A DNA stretch of 64,000 nucleotides from contig SRZB01000007.1 in the NCBI GenBank assembly GCA_004793585.1, positions 1 to 64,000 of the forward strand. The letters are read 5' to 3'. Under the pieces are notes generated by a model. It was not told where the DNA came from. It saw only the letters and a program-made list of their open reading frames with translations, and did not search any database. Positions 8,263 to 17,108 of the stretch are shown here, one piece after another (the stretch's first letter is position 1; every line of letters starts with the position of its first letter). Both the position numbers and the translations under genes were made by a program. The DNA is from Hominisplanchenecus murintestinalis (GTDB lineage Bacteria; Bacillota; Clostridia; Lachnospirales; Lachnospiraceae).

Positions 8263-9270
8263 TCACCTCACCTGCGCAGCTACATACCCATGCAGTTTCC
8301 GGTAGAGCGTATCGGTATAGTGTAACCCATCAATAGTCCCGTATCCTCCCGGCTGTTCCCGCAGGTATCCTTTCTCCAAAAGCCAGTGGTAACTGTCTAT
8401 GTAACGCCCTCCAAAAACCTGCTCCATTCTCTGATTAAACCCTTCTATCACGGCATTCTCTCTCTGGCTAAAGCCGCTTTCATGGAGAAACCCCTCCTCC
8501 ACCGGGTTCACCGACATAAAGTAAAATCTTACCTTCGGATACTGCCGTATCAGCCTTTCATATATACCCACGTACAGCTCTGCGTTTTTTAAATCATTCA
8601 CACCCAGGTTAAAAATAACGGCCGAATACGGATTTTTATCCAATACTCTTTGTAACTTCCGTACTCCGGCGTCCGCGAACCACTCGTAGCCTTTTCCCCA
8701 CTGTGCGATATAAGTATCTCTGTTATTCACTGCGTCCCGCATACCGGCAGTACGGGAATCGCCGACAAATATCCTCTTCGCGTCCCGGCAGTGTCCCCCG
8801 GCGTCCACATACCGGCTGCCAACCCAGGTATTTTTCTGAAGGATTCCTTTCTCGGAAAAATAATATTTATTTTTGCCTATTTCCTTCCAGCCTGTCAGCA
8901 TCGCTCCTGTTTTCCTGGAAAAATAGTATTTTTCCCCGCCAATCCTCTGCCATCCCAGAGCCAGGTATCCCCTGGCATCCAGATAATAGGTTTTCTGCCT
9001 GTATTTTTTAAACCCTGTCGCACGAAAGCCTGCCCGATCCACAAAAGAAATTTTTGTGCCTGTTCTTATCCAGGTATTTTTAGCATATTTCTTCGATACG
9101 GTATAGCGGAATCGGTATCCTGACCCGGCTTTCACCCATCTGCCCGCAGGAGCAGGCTGCTCCATAACAGTCTTTATCAAGTTAAATCCCCCTGCCTGCG
9201 CCCTCGCTCCGGCTCCTGCCAGAAGAAAAAGCGCCAGCAGAAGAAAAATCCTTCGTATGCGTTTATTCAT
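8263..9270 (-). CDS. Secreted SGNH/GDSL-type hydrolase with cell-wall-binding repeats
   Basis: Probable exported esterase or acetylhydrolase acting at the cell surface. Residues 1-26 form a signal peptide. Residues 45-160 hold Trp/Tyr-rich repeats of the choline/glucan-binding type (WQRIGGEKYYF, WKEIGKNKYYF). The catalytic domain follows: GDSR at about 170-173 with the nucleophilic serine, GVND later, and DGLHYT near the end supplying Asp and His. Length is 335 residues. The stop codon touches the 8-bp duplication of repeat copy A, so insertion may have trimmed or changed the C-terminus. The substrate is unknown. Confidence 0.85.
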   Translation of the reverse strand: MNKRIRRIFLLLALFLLAGAGARAQAGGFNLIKTVMEQPAPAGRWVKAGSGYRFRYTVSKKYAKNTWIRTGTKISFVDRAGFRATGFKKYRQKTYYLDARGYLALGWQRIGGEKYYFSRKTGAMLTGWKEIGKNKYYFSEKGILQKNTWVGSRYVDAGGHCRDAKRIFVGDSRTAGMRDAVNNRDTYIAQWGKGYEWFADAGVRKLQRVLDKNPYSAVIFNLGVNDLKNAELYVGIYERLIRQYPKVRFYFMSVNPVEEGFLHESGFSQRENAVIEGFNQRMEQVFGGRYIDSYHWLLEKGYLREQPGGYGTIDGLHYTDTLYRKLHGYVAAQVR

Positions 9271-9284
9271 TACACACTCCTATC

Positions 9285-9860
9285 TTATCTTCCACCCTGC
9301 TCTTCGAGCCGATTCTCCAGCCGTCTCTTCCAGACGCCAATCAGCATCAGGATGATAAAGTCTGAGACTCCCTGATATATCAGGACAACGCCGATAAACA
9401 TAACCGTAACCTGAGCCGCCGCAAAAGGATTTAAAAACATTACCAGTCCCAGCAGGATCATCAGCGCCGCTACAACCATCGCCGCCCACCAGCGTGAAAA
9501 CTCCAGCTCCTTCATCTCAAAGGAGCGGCGTACGTTCACCCCGCCGTCTATCACAATATAAATTCCCAAAATCATAGGAATCACCATCGTTACGATTTCC
9601 GGCTGAATCAGCATAAAAGTTCCTACGGCGCAAAGTATAATACCGGCCGCCAGCTCATACCTCAGGAAAAATTCTCCCTCCTGCCTGGTAAAGTAGCGCA
9701 CCAGGTCAAGCATCCCGTGAAACAAAAGCACAGCGCCCACGCCATAACACAGTACTGTACTGGTCGTATCCGGGTAAAGGAGCAGCACTACACCCAACGC
9801 TACGGTAATAATAGACGAAAACACCCAGCTCCTTCTCATAGTTTCCACAAAGCGTCTCAT
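9285..9860 (-). CDS. DUF308/HdeD-like membrane protein
   Basis: A 191-residue protein with about six hydrophobic helices in pairs, as in the DUF308 (HdeD-like) family, whose role in Gram-positive bacteria is not established. The ATG at 9860 (MRRFVETMRR) is chosen because AAGGAGG lies ten bases upstream; longer readings run into the neighbouring kinase gene. It lies 14 bases upstream of the SGNH hydrolase gene and is probably co-transcribed with it. No catalytic motif is visible. Confidence 0.75.
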   Translation of the reverse strand: MRRFVETMRRSWVFSSIITVALGVVLLLYPDTTSTVLCYGVGAVLLFHGMLDLVRYFTRQEGEFFLRYELAAGIILCAVGTFMLIQPEIVTMVIPMILGIYIVIDGGVNVRRSFEMKELEFSRWWAAMVVAALMILLGLVMFLNPFAAAQVTVMFIGVVLIYQGVSDFIILMLIGVWKRRLENRLEEQGGR

Positions 9861-9927
9861 AAATCCCATTCCTCCTTCATGCCAAGGCTGCACTGCATCC
9901 CAAAAGCCCCGCAGCTCCCAGCCTGTA

Positions 9928-10431
9928 CTAAAATCCCAAAATATCCTGCAGGAAACGGACAAAATCATCCTTCGCTTCTGTCAATTCCCTGTCATTATCA
10001 TAACAGTAATCATAGGCATATTTTTCTACATTATCGTCGGATGCGTTACCCCAGCTCTGCCGCGCGCTTCCCCGCCGTATCAGCAGCGTGATACATGGAA
10101 TATCTACATGCCGCTTGAATTTGTCTATCTCTTCTCCCTCCCTGATGTGCACAAACAAAAGCTGTGCGCCGCTCTCCAGAAATTTCCGGTATTCTTCTTC
10201 CAGATATCTGCATGGCAAATCATTGTACTCACTAAACACCCTCTTTAAATCTGCCAGAAATCTCCTCGACCTGGAATCCTTCTCACCCCGCCATCCATAC
10301 CTGGAGGCAATCTCTTTAATCGGGGTAACCGAAGAAATATTTTGTGTCCGGTAAGCCGCGCCTGCAAATTCGCACAACGTATCTTTGCCTACCCCTCCGT
10401 TTCCGTTAATGATTATTACTGCTTTCCGCAT
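9928..10431 (-). CDS. P-loop kinase-like protein
   Basis: A 167-residue single-domain NTPase. The Walker A motif GNGGVGKDT lies at residues 10-18, where Lys-Asp-Thr replaces the common Lys-Ser/Thr, as in deoxynucleotide kinases. A later LLFVHIREGEEID segment resembles the strand and lid of nucleoside-monophosphate kinase folds, and RRGSARQSWGN could act as the lid. I take it to be a nucleotide kinase-like enzyme but cannot name the substrate. It lies upstream of the DUF308 gene on the same strand. Confidence 0.65.
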   Translation of the reverse strand: MRKAVIIINGNGGVGKDTLCEFAGAAYRTQNISSVTPIKEIASRYGWRGEKDSRSRRFLADLKRVFSEYNDLPCRYLEEEYRKFLESGAQLLFVHIREGEEIDKFKRHVDIPCITLLIRRGSARQSWGNASDDNVEKYAYDYCYDNDRELTEAKDDFVRFLQDILGF

Positions 10432-10498
10432 GGCTCCCCCCTTTTATCAATATTTACCGCATCTCTCCTGCTGTCATCTGGATTATAACACAAGAAAC

Positions 10499-10524
10499 GG
10501 CATCTCCGCTACCCCGGAGATGCT
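10499..10524. other. Intergenic hairpin
   Basis: GCATCTCC pairs with GGAGATGC across a short loop. It lies between the ABC permease gene and the kinase gene. There is no long T tract on either side, so it is recorded as a hairpin of unknown role. Confidence 0.35.
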
Positions 10525-10624
10525 ATTCCTTCACAAACCGTTTTCACCAGCCATCGTGAAACCAAGCTTAAAATCTGTGCCCAGATTGGCATTGGTAAAA
10601 CAAAAGCTCTATATATAGAAAAGA

Positions 10625-10652
10625 ATACATGAGACAAAATCACCTCATGTAT
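10625..10652 (-). terminator. Probable terminator after the ABC exporter operon
   Basis: ATACATGAG (10625-10633) pairs with CTCATGTAT (10644-10652). In the minus-strand transcript it is followed by a T-rich stretch (TCTTTTCT), and it lies just past the end of the permease gene. Confidence 0.55.
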
Positions 10653-10690
10653 CCTTTCGATACTTTCTTCTTTTCTGCTTCAAATATCAA

Positions 10691-11434
10691 TCATTCAGAA
10701 TCATACCCATTTTTACGGTAGACAACTTGAAAAATTCCCATAGCCAGCAAGATTTCCCCCACCAGGATAACAAGACTGCTCACCGATACAGGATTCCTGC
10801 TTCCATCTACAATATTCTCTACCGTGTGCATCATGATTCCCGTAAAAAGGAAATCTGTGATCGTCCCCAGCATTTCATTTAACCGAGAAAACATCGGAAC
10901 CATCATAAGCACCATAATAATCGGCGTCGTCACAGTGCTGGCAGTCACCTGATTTTTCGCAAAAATGCCAAAAATCATACCTATCACCGCCCCCGCAATA
11001 GCTGCCAGGAGAGAAATACCCAGATATATCGCCCAGCCCGCCGCATCCATAGTAACACCTGCGAGCGGCACCAGCAGCGCATTTACTGCTTCCACCATCA
11101 AAATTACAGGAATCAGGCTTCCCAAGAAGAATTCCGTCCCATTTACGGAAGATGTCATCAGTACACGGAGCGTATGCTTCTCCTTCTCCTCTGCCAGCGC
11201 CGCGCTTACACAGTAAACTCCGGTCATACAAATATTCATCAGCGCTCCATATGCCAGTGCATAAGCCTTCCCAAATATACCCGCTTCCCCTTCCAGCACA
11301 GTACCGTAAACCAGTTTCATCACAAACGTAAGCCCGATTGCAAAAACCGGCATAATGATAAAGTTTTTGGAGAACAGCGCCTTCAGCTTCATTTCCGTCA
11401 CAGCTGCCAGTTTATTTCCATGTATCGCTTTCAT
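10691..11434 (-). CDS. ABC-2 type transporter permease
   Basis: Membrane half of an exporter. The 247 residues contain about six hydrophobic helices and the ABC-2 pattern, with the LRVLMTSSVNGTEFFLGSL coupling segment near residue 95. The ATG at 11434 overlaps the stop of the ATPase gene as ATGA, with GGGAGGG upstream, so the two are translationally coupled. The longer frame would lie inside the ATPase gene. It sits downstream of a sensor kinase and response regulator, as in peptide or antibiotic export loci. Confidence 0.85.
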   Translation of the reverse strand: MKAIHGNKLAAVTEMKLKALFSKNFIIMPVFAIGLTFVMKLVYGTVLEGEAGIFGKAYALAYGALMNICMTGVYCVSAALAEEKEKHTLRVLMTSSVNGTEFFLGSLIPVILMVEAVNALLVPLAGVTMDAAGWAIYLGISLLAAIAGAVIGMIFGIFAKNQVTASTVTTPIIMVLMMVPMFSRLNEMLGTITDFLFTGIMMHTVENIVDGSRNPVSVSSLVILVGEILLAMGIFQVVYRKNGYDSE

Positions 11435-12282
11435 CGTAATTCCCTCCCTGTCACTGTCAAAAATACATTTTCCAGGGTCGGCTCGCAGGAATGGACTGCC
11501 GCCGCCTGGTTCCCCAGCAGCCACCCAGACAGCCGCTCAATATCCTCCGCTGTCTGCTTTAGCACATGTTCTTCGCCATTTTCCAACAGCACTTTATAGC
11601 ACTTTTCTTTGTTGTAACGCAGACACAGCTCACGGGGCGTACCATACTCCACAATCTCTCCGTCATTCAAAAGCGCTACATGGTCACAAAGCTTTTCTGC
11701 CTCCTCCATATTATGGGTAGTCAGAAATATTGCCATCCCCTCTTCCTTCATCTCCATCAACAGCCGATGGATATCTAAAGCTGTGGAAGGATCCAGCCCA
11801 CTGGTCGGCTCATCCAAAAAAAGCACACGCGGTTTGTGCAGCACTGCCCGTGCCAGTACCAGACGCTGTGCCTGGCCTTTCGAGAGTTTGCCTGCCGGCT
11901 TTTTCTTATGCTTCTCCAGCCCTACCCGTTCCAGCAATTCATCAATCCGTTTTCCGTCAGCTTTTAAGATCCGGGCAAAATATTTCATATTCTCATATAC
12001 GGTCATCCGTTCATAAATTCCTGACTGGTCTGTAACAATCCCAATCTGTTCATAGATTGTCTCATCTATATTTTTCACATGAATGCCCAGCACATATGCT
12101 TCGCCCGACGTAGGCTTTAACTGCCCGGTGAGAATCTTAATCGTAGTAGTCTTTCCCGCGCCGCTCGGCCCTAAAAAGCCTAAAATTTCCCCTTTCTGTA
12201 AAACAGCGTTCAAATCCTTCAGCACCGGGGTTTTGTCATATCTTTTGCAGATATGTTCCATTCGGATATACTCTTTATCCAT
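11431..12282 (-). CDS. ABC transporter ATP-binding protein
   Basis: Nucleotide-binding half of the exporter encoded with the adjoining permease. Walker A is GPSGAGKTTT near residue 40, the signature is LSKGQAQRLVLARA, and Walker B is VLFLDEPTSGLDP. The C-terminal region (about 215-283) resembles drug/bacteriocin exporter ATPases. The stop overlaps the permease start by four bases. It follows the LytTR response regulator gene by 123 bases. Confidence 0.9.
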   Translation of the reverse strand: MDKEYIRMEHICKRYDKTPVLKDLNAVLQKGEILGFLGPSGAGKTTTIKILTGQLKPTSGEAYVLGIHVKNIDETIYEQIGIVTDQSGIYERMTVYENMKYFARILKADGKRIDELLERVGLEKHKKKPAGKLSKGQAQRLVLARAVLHKPRVLFLDEPTSGLDPSTALDIHRLLMEMKEEGMAIFLTTHNMEEAEKLCDHVALLNDGEIVEYGTPRELCLRYNKEKCYKVLLENGEEHVLKQTAEDIERLSGWLLGNQAAAVHSCEPTLENVFLTVTGRELR

Positions 12283-12405
12283 CCCTTATCAGCTCCTTTC
12301 GCAGCTATCTTAATCCCGAAAAGAACTGAAAATCAACAATTTTTCCTAAACGGCACGATTTTCTTCCCAAATGGCCATATTAATATACAAAATCCTCTTA
12401 TGCCT

Positions 12406-13146
12406 TTACATTTTCACCCTCTCCATCAACGCCGACTTCATTTTCCGCGAAACCAGACATTCCTGTTTTCCAGCCTTCACCTTATTATGCTTCAAGTCAA
12501 TCTCTGTAATCTTTTCCACTGCCACCAGATACGATCGGTGGGTACGGATAAACCTCTCCCCCATCTGTCCCTCTATCTCATTTAAGTTTCCCACAAAATC
12601 CATCCTGCTGCACTCTGTATGCAGGATTACATGATGGCCTTTCTGGGAAGTTTCAAAAAACAAGATATCCTGTACCGGGACATTCTTAAAAGTATCCCCC
12701 ACTTTCACAGAATAAATTTCGTCCACATCCTTTTGCGCCTCCTGTTTCAGCCGCAGATGCAGCGCCTCCAAACAGCGGTCAATGGACTCCCTCTGGCCTC
12801 CGCCGCATTTCACAATATAATCAAACGCTTCCAGGTGATACTGAAACGTCCTGTATGCAAGATTCTGGAAGCTGGTAATATACACCAGCATACCGCGGGG
12901 GTCCAGCATGCGGATTTCTTTTCCCAACAGGAACCCATCGTATTTTGTATCATGAAGTTCCACATCCAGAAAGTACACATTCCGCTTCTGGAGTGCGCCC
13001 CGCACCGTCTCCAGAAAGCTGCGCGGTTCACCCCCGTCAAAAACCACCCGCATATCATAATCTTCAATCAGCAGCTTCTTCTCTATCTCTTCCCGAATCT
13101 GCTTTCTTGCCGTCTCATTATCGTCACATATGTAAATTTCTATCAT
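12406..13146 (-). CDS. LytTR-family response regulator (AgrA type)
   Basis: DNA-binding partner of the histidine kinase encoded upstream. The receiver domain starts IEIYICDDNE with paired acidic residues, the phospho-acceptor Asp lies in YFLDVELHD, and a conserved Thr-Ser lies in VYITSF. A LytTR domain occupies about residues 140-246, with FFETSQKGHHVILHT, FIRTHRSYLVA and VSRKMKSALMERV. The ATG at 13146 with GGGAGAGCGG upstream is chosen; 43 further upstream codons lack family similarity. Length is 246 residues. The likely target is the ABC exporter operon next to it. Confidence 0.9.
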   Translation of the reverse strand: MIEIYICDDNETARKQIREEIEKKLLIEDYDMRVVFDGGEPRSFLETVRGALQKRNVYFLDVELHDTKYDGFLLGKEIRMLDPRGMLVYITSFQNLAYRTFQYHLEAFDYIVKCGGGQRESIDRCLEALHLRLKQEAQKDVDEIYSVKVGDTFKNVPVQDILFFETSQKGHHVILHTECSRMDFVGNLNEIEGQMGERFIRTHRSYLVAVEKITEIDLKHNKVKAGKQECLVSRKMKSALMERVKM

Positions 13147-13237
13147 AATCCGCTCTCCCATCGTCCTGCTCTGGCAGGCTGCTTTACCTGCCGCGCCCCT
13201 GTCCCCACATTGTAACCGGAACCTCTGCTGACAGCAT

Positions 13238-14587
13238 TTACAGGGTAAGCTCCTGCACAAATGTCTTGTTTTCACAGCTTGTAACCAGCACGGCTCCCGG
13301 ATACTTCTCCAAAATCTTTCGGCAGCTCGAAAGCCCCAGTCCCCGCTCTCCGCCTTTCGTGGAGTATCCCTCTTCCCAAATACGGGTTATATCTATCTCG
13401 CCTTCCCACGGATTTGCCACACGGACTGTCAGGAAACCTCCCTGGCTCATCAGAAGCAGTTCCACACCGGGCTGTCCGCTTTCCTGCGCCGCTTCTATGG
13501 CATTGTCCAGTAAAATCCCCAGACAGCGGTTAAAATCCCAGATATCCATCCCTATTTCCACAATTGGATAAAACGCCTCCAGCCTGCATGGAATCCCCAG
13601 TTCATTCATTTTTACCAGCTTGGACATCACCAGCCCTTTCACTTCCGGTATCCGGATATTTCCCATCTGCGTAGTAGCATAAATCTTCTCTCCAATTTTC
13701 TGGTCAAAATCCATTTCCAGCTTTTCCAGGGTTTTCTGTATTTTCCCTACTTCCCCTTCCTGCGCATAGAGATACATCCCGGACAGCATATTTTTATAAT
13801 CATGCCGGAAAATGCGCATTTCCCGCTGCATCTCTTCCAAGTTTTCCACATACATCTGCTGCTGCAGAATCATAGATTCCTGCAGCTGGATTTTCCGGGT
13901 ACTCTCCTCCCGCCGAGCCAGATACATAATCAGGCAGAGCAGCAAAAGCGTCAGGATAATAACGGCCGCATTATAAGTAAACAGCAGCTTATTATTTAAC
14001 ATCATACGCTGTGTAAAAAATACTTCCACCGTAATCTCAAGAAGAAGTACAACAACTGCCGTCCGGCGGATATGCCGCCCATCCTCCAATAAGTACTGGA
14101 TAGGCCGTCCAAAATGAAGTTTCTTCAGCAGACTGCTGATCCCCCAGGCTGTCAGAGGATACAGTAAAAACATCTGCTGTGCAAAAAGCAAAAAGTCTGC
14201 CAGCTGCTCCAGCGTAATGCTCTGCACAATGGATCCGACAACTGCAGCATTCGATACCTGAAGAATCGCACTAATCCCAACCAGGCAGAATGCCCTCCAT
14301 AAATCCCGCTTCCACAGCCGGGATACCACAAACGTCGCTATAGAAAAAACAATCACTGTAGAAAGCACATAAAAAAGCAGCACCTGCCCCGGCATAAAGA
14401 GTCCACCCAAGCCTCCAAAGATTCCCGGAAAGCTTCCTGCAAGCAGAACAAATTTTCCCATCTTCTTCCAGCACAGCTTCTCGTCCAGCACAGCAAAAAG
14501 ATAAAATCCCAGTACCATATGGGAACAAAGGGAATCCATCATATACAATGCACACACCCATAACATCTGTGACATAGAATACCCCAT
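13238..14587 (-). CDS. GHKL-domain sensor histidine kinase (AgrC type)
   Basis: Membrane sensor. About six hydrophobic helices fill residues 1-215, then a coiled segment leads to the phospho-acceptor region FRHDYKNMLSGM near residue 255. The ATPase domain has ILLDNAIEAA (N box) and GLGLSSCRKI (G2 box). This is the quorum/peptide-sensing 10TM-GHKL class. The ATG at 14587 follows GGAGGG by seven bases. It is followed by the response regulator gene after 91 bases and then by an ABC exporter. No peptide precursor gene was found beside it. Confidence 0.9.
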   Translation of the reverse strand: MGYSMSQMLWVCALYMMDSLCSHMVLGFYLFAVLDEKLCWKKMGKFVLLAGSFPGIFGGLGGLFMPGQVLLFYVLSTVIVFSIATFVVSRLWKRDLWRAFCLVGISAILQVSNAAVVGSIVQSITLEQLADFLLFAQQMFLLYPLTAWGISSLLKKLHFGRPIQYLLEDGRHIRRTAVVVLLLEITVEVFFTQRMMLNNKLLFTYNAAVIILTLLLLCLIMYLARREESTRKIQLQESMILQQQMYVENLEEMQREMRIFRHDYKNMLSGMYLYAQEGEVGKIQKTLEKLEMDFDQKIGEKIYATTQMGNIRIPEVKGLVMSKLVKMNELGIPCRLEAFYPIVEIGMDIWDFNRCLGILLDNAIEAAQESGQPGVELLLMSQGGFLTVRVANPWEGEIDITRIWEEGYSTKGGERGLGLSSCRKILEKYPGAVLVTSCENKTFVQELTL

Positions 14588-14603
14588 AGCATTTCCCTCC
14601 ATC

Positions 14604-14745
14604 CGCTAAGTCAAATCCCCCGCAGTAAGCTACGGGGCGTGACCCAGCTTGTTCTTTCCGCCCCAAGGGGCGGGGTATTTGACCCTCGCGGCATTCGCCA
14701 AATATCCACGCAAGCACGGCTGCTTGGCTCATTGCTCTCGGGAAT
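14604..14745. repeat. GC-rich palindromic element of unknown origin
   Basis: This intergenic stretch holds two strong GC palindromes: CCCCGCAG paired with CTACGGGG around 14619-14638, and CGCCCC paired with GGGGCG around 14672-14685. Related words flank them (TCAAATCCCC and GGGGTATTTGA), so the outer parts also pair. It resembles the subterminal palindromes of IS200/IS605-type elements, but no transposase remains and I cannot confirm the origin. Confidence 0.4.
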
Positions 14746-14801
14746 AAAAATTTTATGCATTATGCCGCTATCTTTTATATCTTATCACTTATCCTGATAC
14801 T

Positions 14802-14829
14802 TTGCAAAAAAAGCTGTGTCATGTATACT
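14802..14829 (+). promoter_or_regulatory. Promoter of the NrdG-type activase gene
   Basis: TTGCAA (14802-14807), a 16-base spacer and TATACT (14824-14829) lie upstream of the gene starting at 14884. The rest of the gap between 14588 and 14883 is filled by the palindromic element and AT-rich sequence. Confidence 0.55.
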
Positions 14830-14883
14830 ATTTAAGAAACACGATGATATGAAAGATTGACTATAGAAAGGACTTTCCTACAC

Positions 14884-15579
14884 ATGAATATATATGGATT
14901 TAACACCCTGACACTTCTGGATTACCCTGGAAAAGTGGGCGCTTCCCTTTTCCTGGGCGGCTGCAACTTCCGCTGCCCCTTCTGCCAGAACGGAAATCTG
15001 GTTCTCCATCCCGAACAGGAATCCGCCATTCCCGAGGCAGAAGTGCTCGCATACCTGACAAAGCGGCGGGGGGTTCTGGACGGGGTATGTATCAGCGGCG
15101 GGGAGCCTACGCTCCATGCTGAGCTGCCCGCACTCATCCAAAAAATAAAAGACCTGGGATATCTTGTAAAATTAGATACCAACGGCACCCGCCCGCAGGT
15201 TGTCCGGTATCTTTATGAAAATCACCTGATTGATTATGTAGCTATGGACATCAAAACTTCCCGCGCCCGCTATCCGGAAGCTGCCGGAATCAGCCGGGTA
15301 GACCTCTCTCTTATTGAAGAATCCGTGGAATATCTGAAATCTCATGTTTCCGATTATGAATTCCGCACGACCGTGACTCGTGAACTGCATACCTCCAAAG
15401 ATTTTGAGGATATCGCCGATTGGCTGGAAGGATGCCGCGCCTATTACCTCCAGGCTTACCGGGAATCTGCCAGCGTCATCCACCCTGTTTTCTCCAGTTA
15501 TACGAAGGAAGAACTCGAAGGCTTCTGTGCCATCCTGCGCAAAAAAATCCCCCTGGCCGAAGTCAGGGGAATTGATTAA
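14884..15579 (+). CDS. nrdG: Anaerobic ribonucleotide-triphosphate reductase activating protein (radical SAM)
   Basis: Radical-SAM activase expected to generate the glycyl radical of the anaerobic reductase. The cluster-binding CNFRCPFC lies at residues 29-36, then CISGGEPT, the SAM-binding GGEP motif. The 231-residue length fits the longer NrdG-like group and not the 155-residue E. coli type. The ATG at 14884 is chosen; a TTG nine codons upstream is possible but less likely. It stands alone, and nrdD is 29 kb away on the other strand, so the pairing with that enzyme is inferred. Confidence 0.85.
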   Translation: MNIYGFNTLTLLDYPGKVGASLFLGGCNFRCPFCQNGNLVLHPEQESAIPEAEVLAYLTKRRGVLDGVCISGGEPTLHAELPALIQKIKDLGYLVKLDTNGTRPQVVRYLYENHLIDYVAMDIKTSRARYPEAAGISRVDLSLIEESVEYLKSHVSDYEFRTTVTRELHTSKDFEDIADWLEGCRAYYLQAYRESASVIHPVFSSYTKEELEGFCAILRKKIPLAEVRGID

Positions 15580-15611
15580 TATAGACCGCGGGCAGCTCCC
15601 ATATTCCCGAA

Positions 15612-17036
15612 CTACGGCAGGCGGCGGCACCAGTACCCGAATCTCCCGCCCTGATTCTGCGATACTGCTTCTTTAAATATGGGAAAACCAAACATATTTG
15701 CCATATACTGTTCCTGGCTTTCAAACACTCCCGGAATTCCCAAAATGTATCCTCCATCCCGGCATTTACCGAACAGCAGATGCCTGTAATGACAGAACCC
15801 ATGCATCAGGAAACTATTGTTTCCGGCACGGAAATTTCCCTGCTGGATAACGCGCAGCTCCCTCGGGGTAATCTGGATACAATCAGCCACTTCATCATCC
15901 GCAAAAGGCTGAAAATGCGGGCATCTGCCGCCCATACACTGCCATTTGCGATCCAGCCCCTGAAGCTGGGGCGGACGGCTTCCTCCGCCTGAAGGAGAAA
16001 CCGGGCGGACGCCGCCGTTGGCAGCATGAGCCTGCTGCGGGGTTCCCATATCCTCCTCAAGCCGGAGCGCCGCTTCCTGGGCATGGACATGTCTCGGACT
16101 CTCTTTATGTATTTCCTGTTCCGAAACCTCCGGCTCTCCTTCTGCTTCAAACTGTTCCGGCGTTTCTTCTCCAAAAACTAAATTTCCTGATGTTTTTCCA
16201 TTCTCCGGTTCTTCCTTCTGCTCTAATCTTTCCGTCAGGATTTCCGGCTCGCTTTCACCGTCTCTCCCTTCAGATACTTCCTCCGGGACTTCTTCTGTCT
16301 CTACTTTTTCAGAGAGTTCTTCCATTTCTGTCTCTGCGATGGACTCTTCCAAAACCTCCTCACTCTCTGCTTCTGCAACAGGTTCTTCCAAAATCTCTTC
16401 ACTCTCTGCTTCTACAAGAAACTCTTCCGCAGTCTCCCTGTTTTCTGTTTCTTGAATGGATTCCCCCGGGGCTTGCCTTTCCTTTTCTCCTGCCCGATAC
16501 TCCTTTAGTTCCTTCTCCTGCTCCTTTACCTGGTTTTTCCTCCAGTTCTCTATCTGCTCTATCGCCTCTTTATCCCGCTGTTCCGTCTCCCGGCTGTCCG
16601 TCTGCCCCCCGATTGGCTGCACTTCCTCAACTTCTGCCTTTCCCGGAAGTGACGTTACCAGACGTCCCGTATCTATCCCCTCGTCATCAAATACGGTCAG
16701 ATATTTTTGTCCCTGGCTTCCTTCTATCCAGATTCCTGCAATCTGCCGCAGTGCATACGCGCTTCCTCCGATATTCTGGGACGGCGTTTGTATACGGGCG
16801 TCCCCGCATGCGCCCTGTATGCATATTTTTCCAAGAGAAATCCCCAGGAGCCAGCCGCCCTCGCGAACAAATCCATAAATGTTCAGGGCTTCTTTCTCCT
16901 GGGGAACCTTCTGCAGATGTACCTGCATCCGGCAAATCCCATTTCGGGATTCCACCTTGGCAAAACCTGTATTTTTATTTTTCTTTCCGTTCGTATATTC
17001 ATAGATATAAGCAACAAAACGTCGATATTCTGACAA
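15612..17036 (-). CDS. DUF6128-like protein with acidic repeat linker
   Basis: Function unknown. Residues 1-120 form a first globular domain (MSEYRRFVAYIYEY onwards). Residues about 145-340 are a low-complexity linker dominated by Glu with repeats such as EEVLEESIAE. Residues about 375-474 form a second domain with conserved-looking Cys, His and Trp (CMGGRCPHFQPF, HGFCHYRH, FGKCRDGGYILGIPG). There is no signal peptide. The start is a TTG at 17036 with GGGAG eight bases upstream; no ATG is near. I recall such two-domain proteins in Lachnospiraceae, and the DUF6128 name is from memory. Confidence 0.6.
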   Translation of the reverse strand: MSEYRRFVAYIYEYTNGKKNKNTGFAKVESRNGICRMQVHLQKVPQEKEALNIYGFVREGGWLLGISLGKICIQGACGDARIQTPSQNIGGSAYALRQIAGIWIEGSQGQKYLTVFDDEGIDTGRLVTSLPGKAEVEEVQPIGGQTDSRETEQRDKEAIEQIENWRKNQVKEQEKELKEYRAGEKERQAPGESIQETENRETAEEFLVEAESEEILEEPVAEAESEEVLEESIAETEMEELSEKVETEEVPEEVSEGRDGESEPEILTERLEQKEEPENGKTSGNLVFGEETPEQFEAEGEPEVSEQEIHKESPRHVHAQEAALRLEEDMGTPQQAHAANGGVRPVSPSGGGSRPPQLQGLDRKWQCMGGRCPHFQPFADDEVADCIQITPRELRVIQQGNFRAGNNSFLMHGFCHYRHLLFGKCRDGGYILGIPGVFESQEQYMANMFGFPIFKEAVSQNQGGRFGYWCRRLP

Positions 17037-17108
17037 AGCTTTCGCTCCCTGCTTTTCTTAACGCTAATATATGCTTATTATCTGATTTTCATTCCAACAT
17101 AGCAGAGT

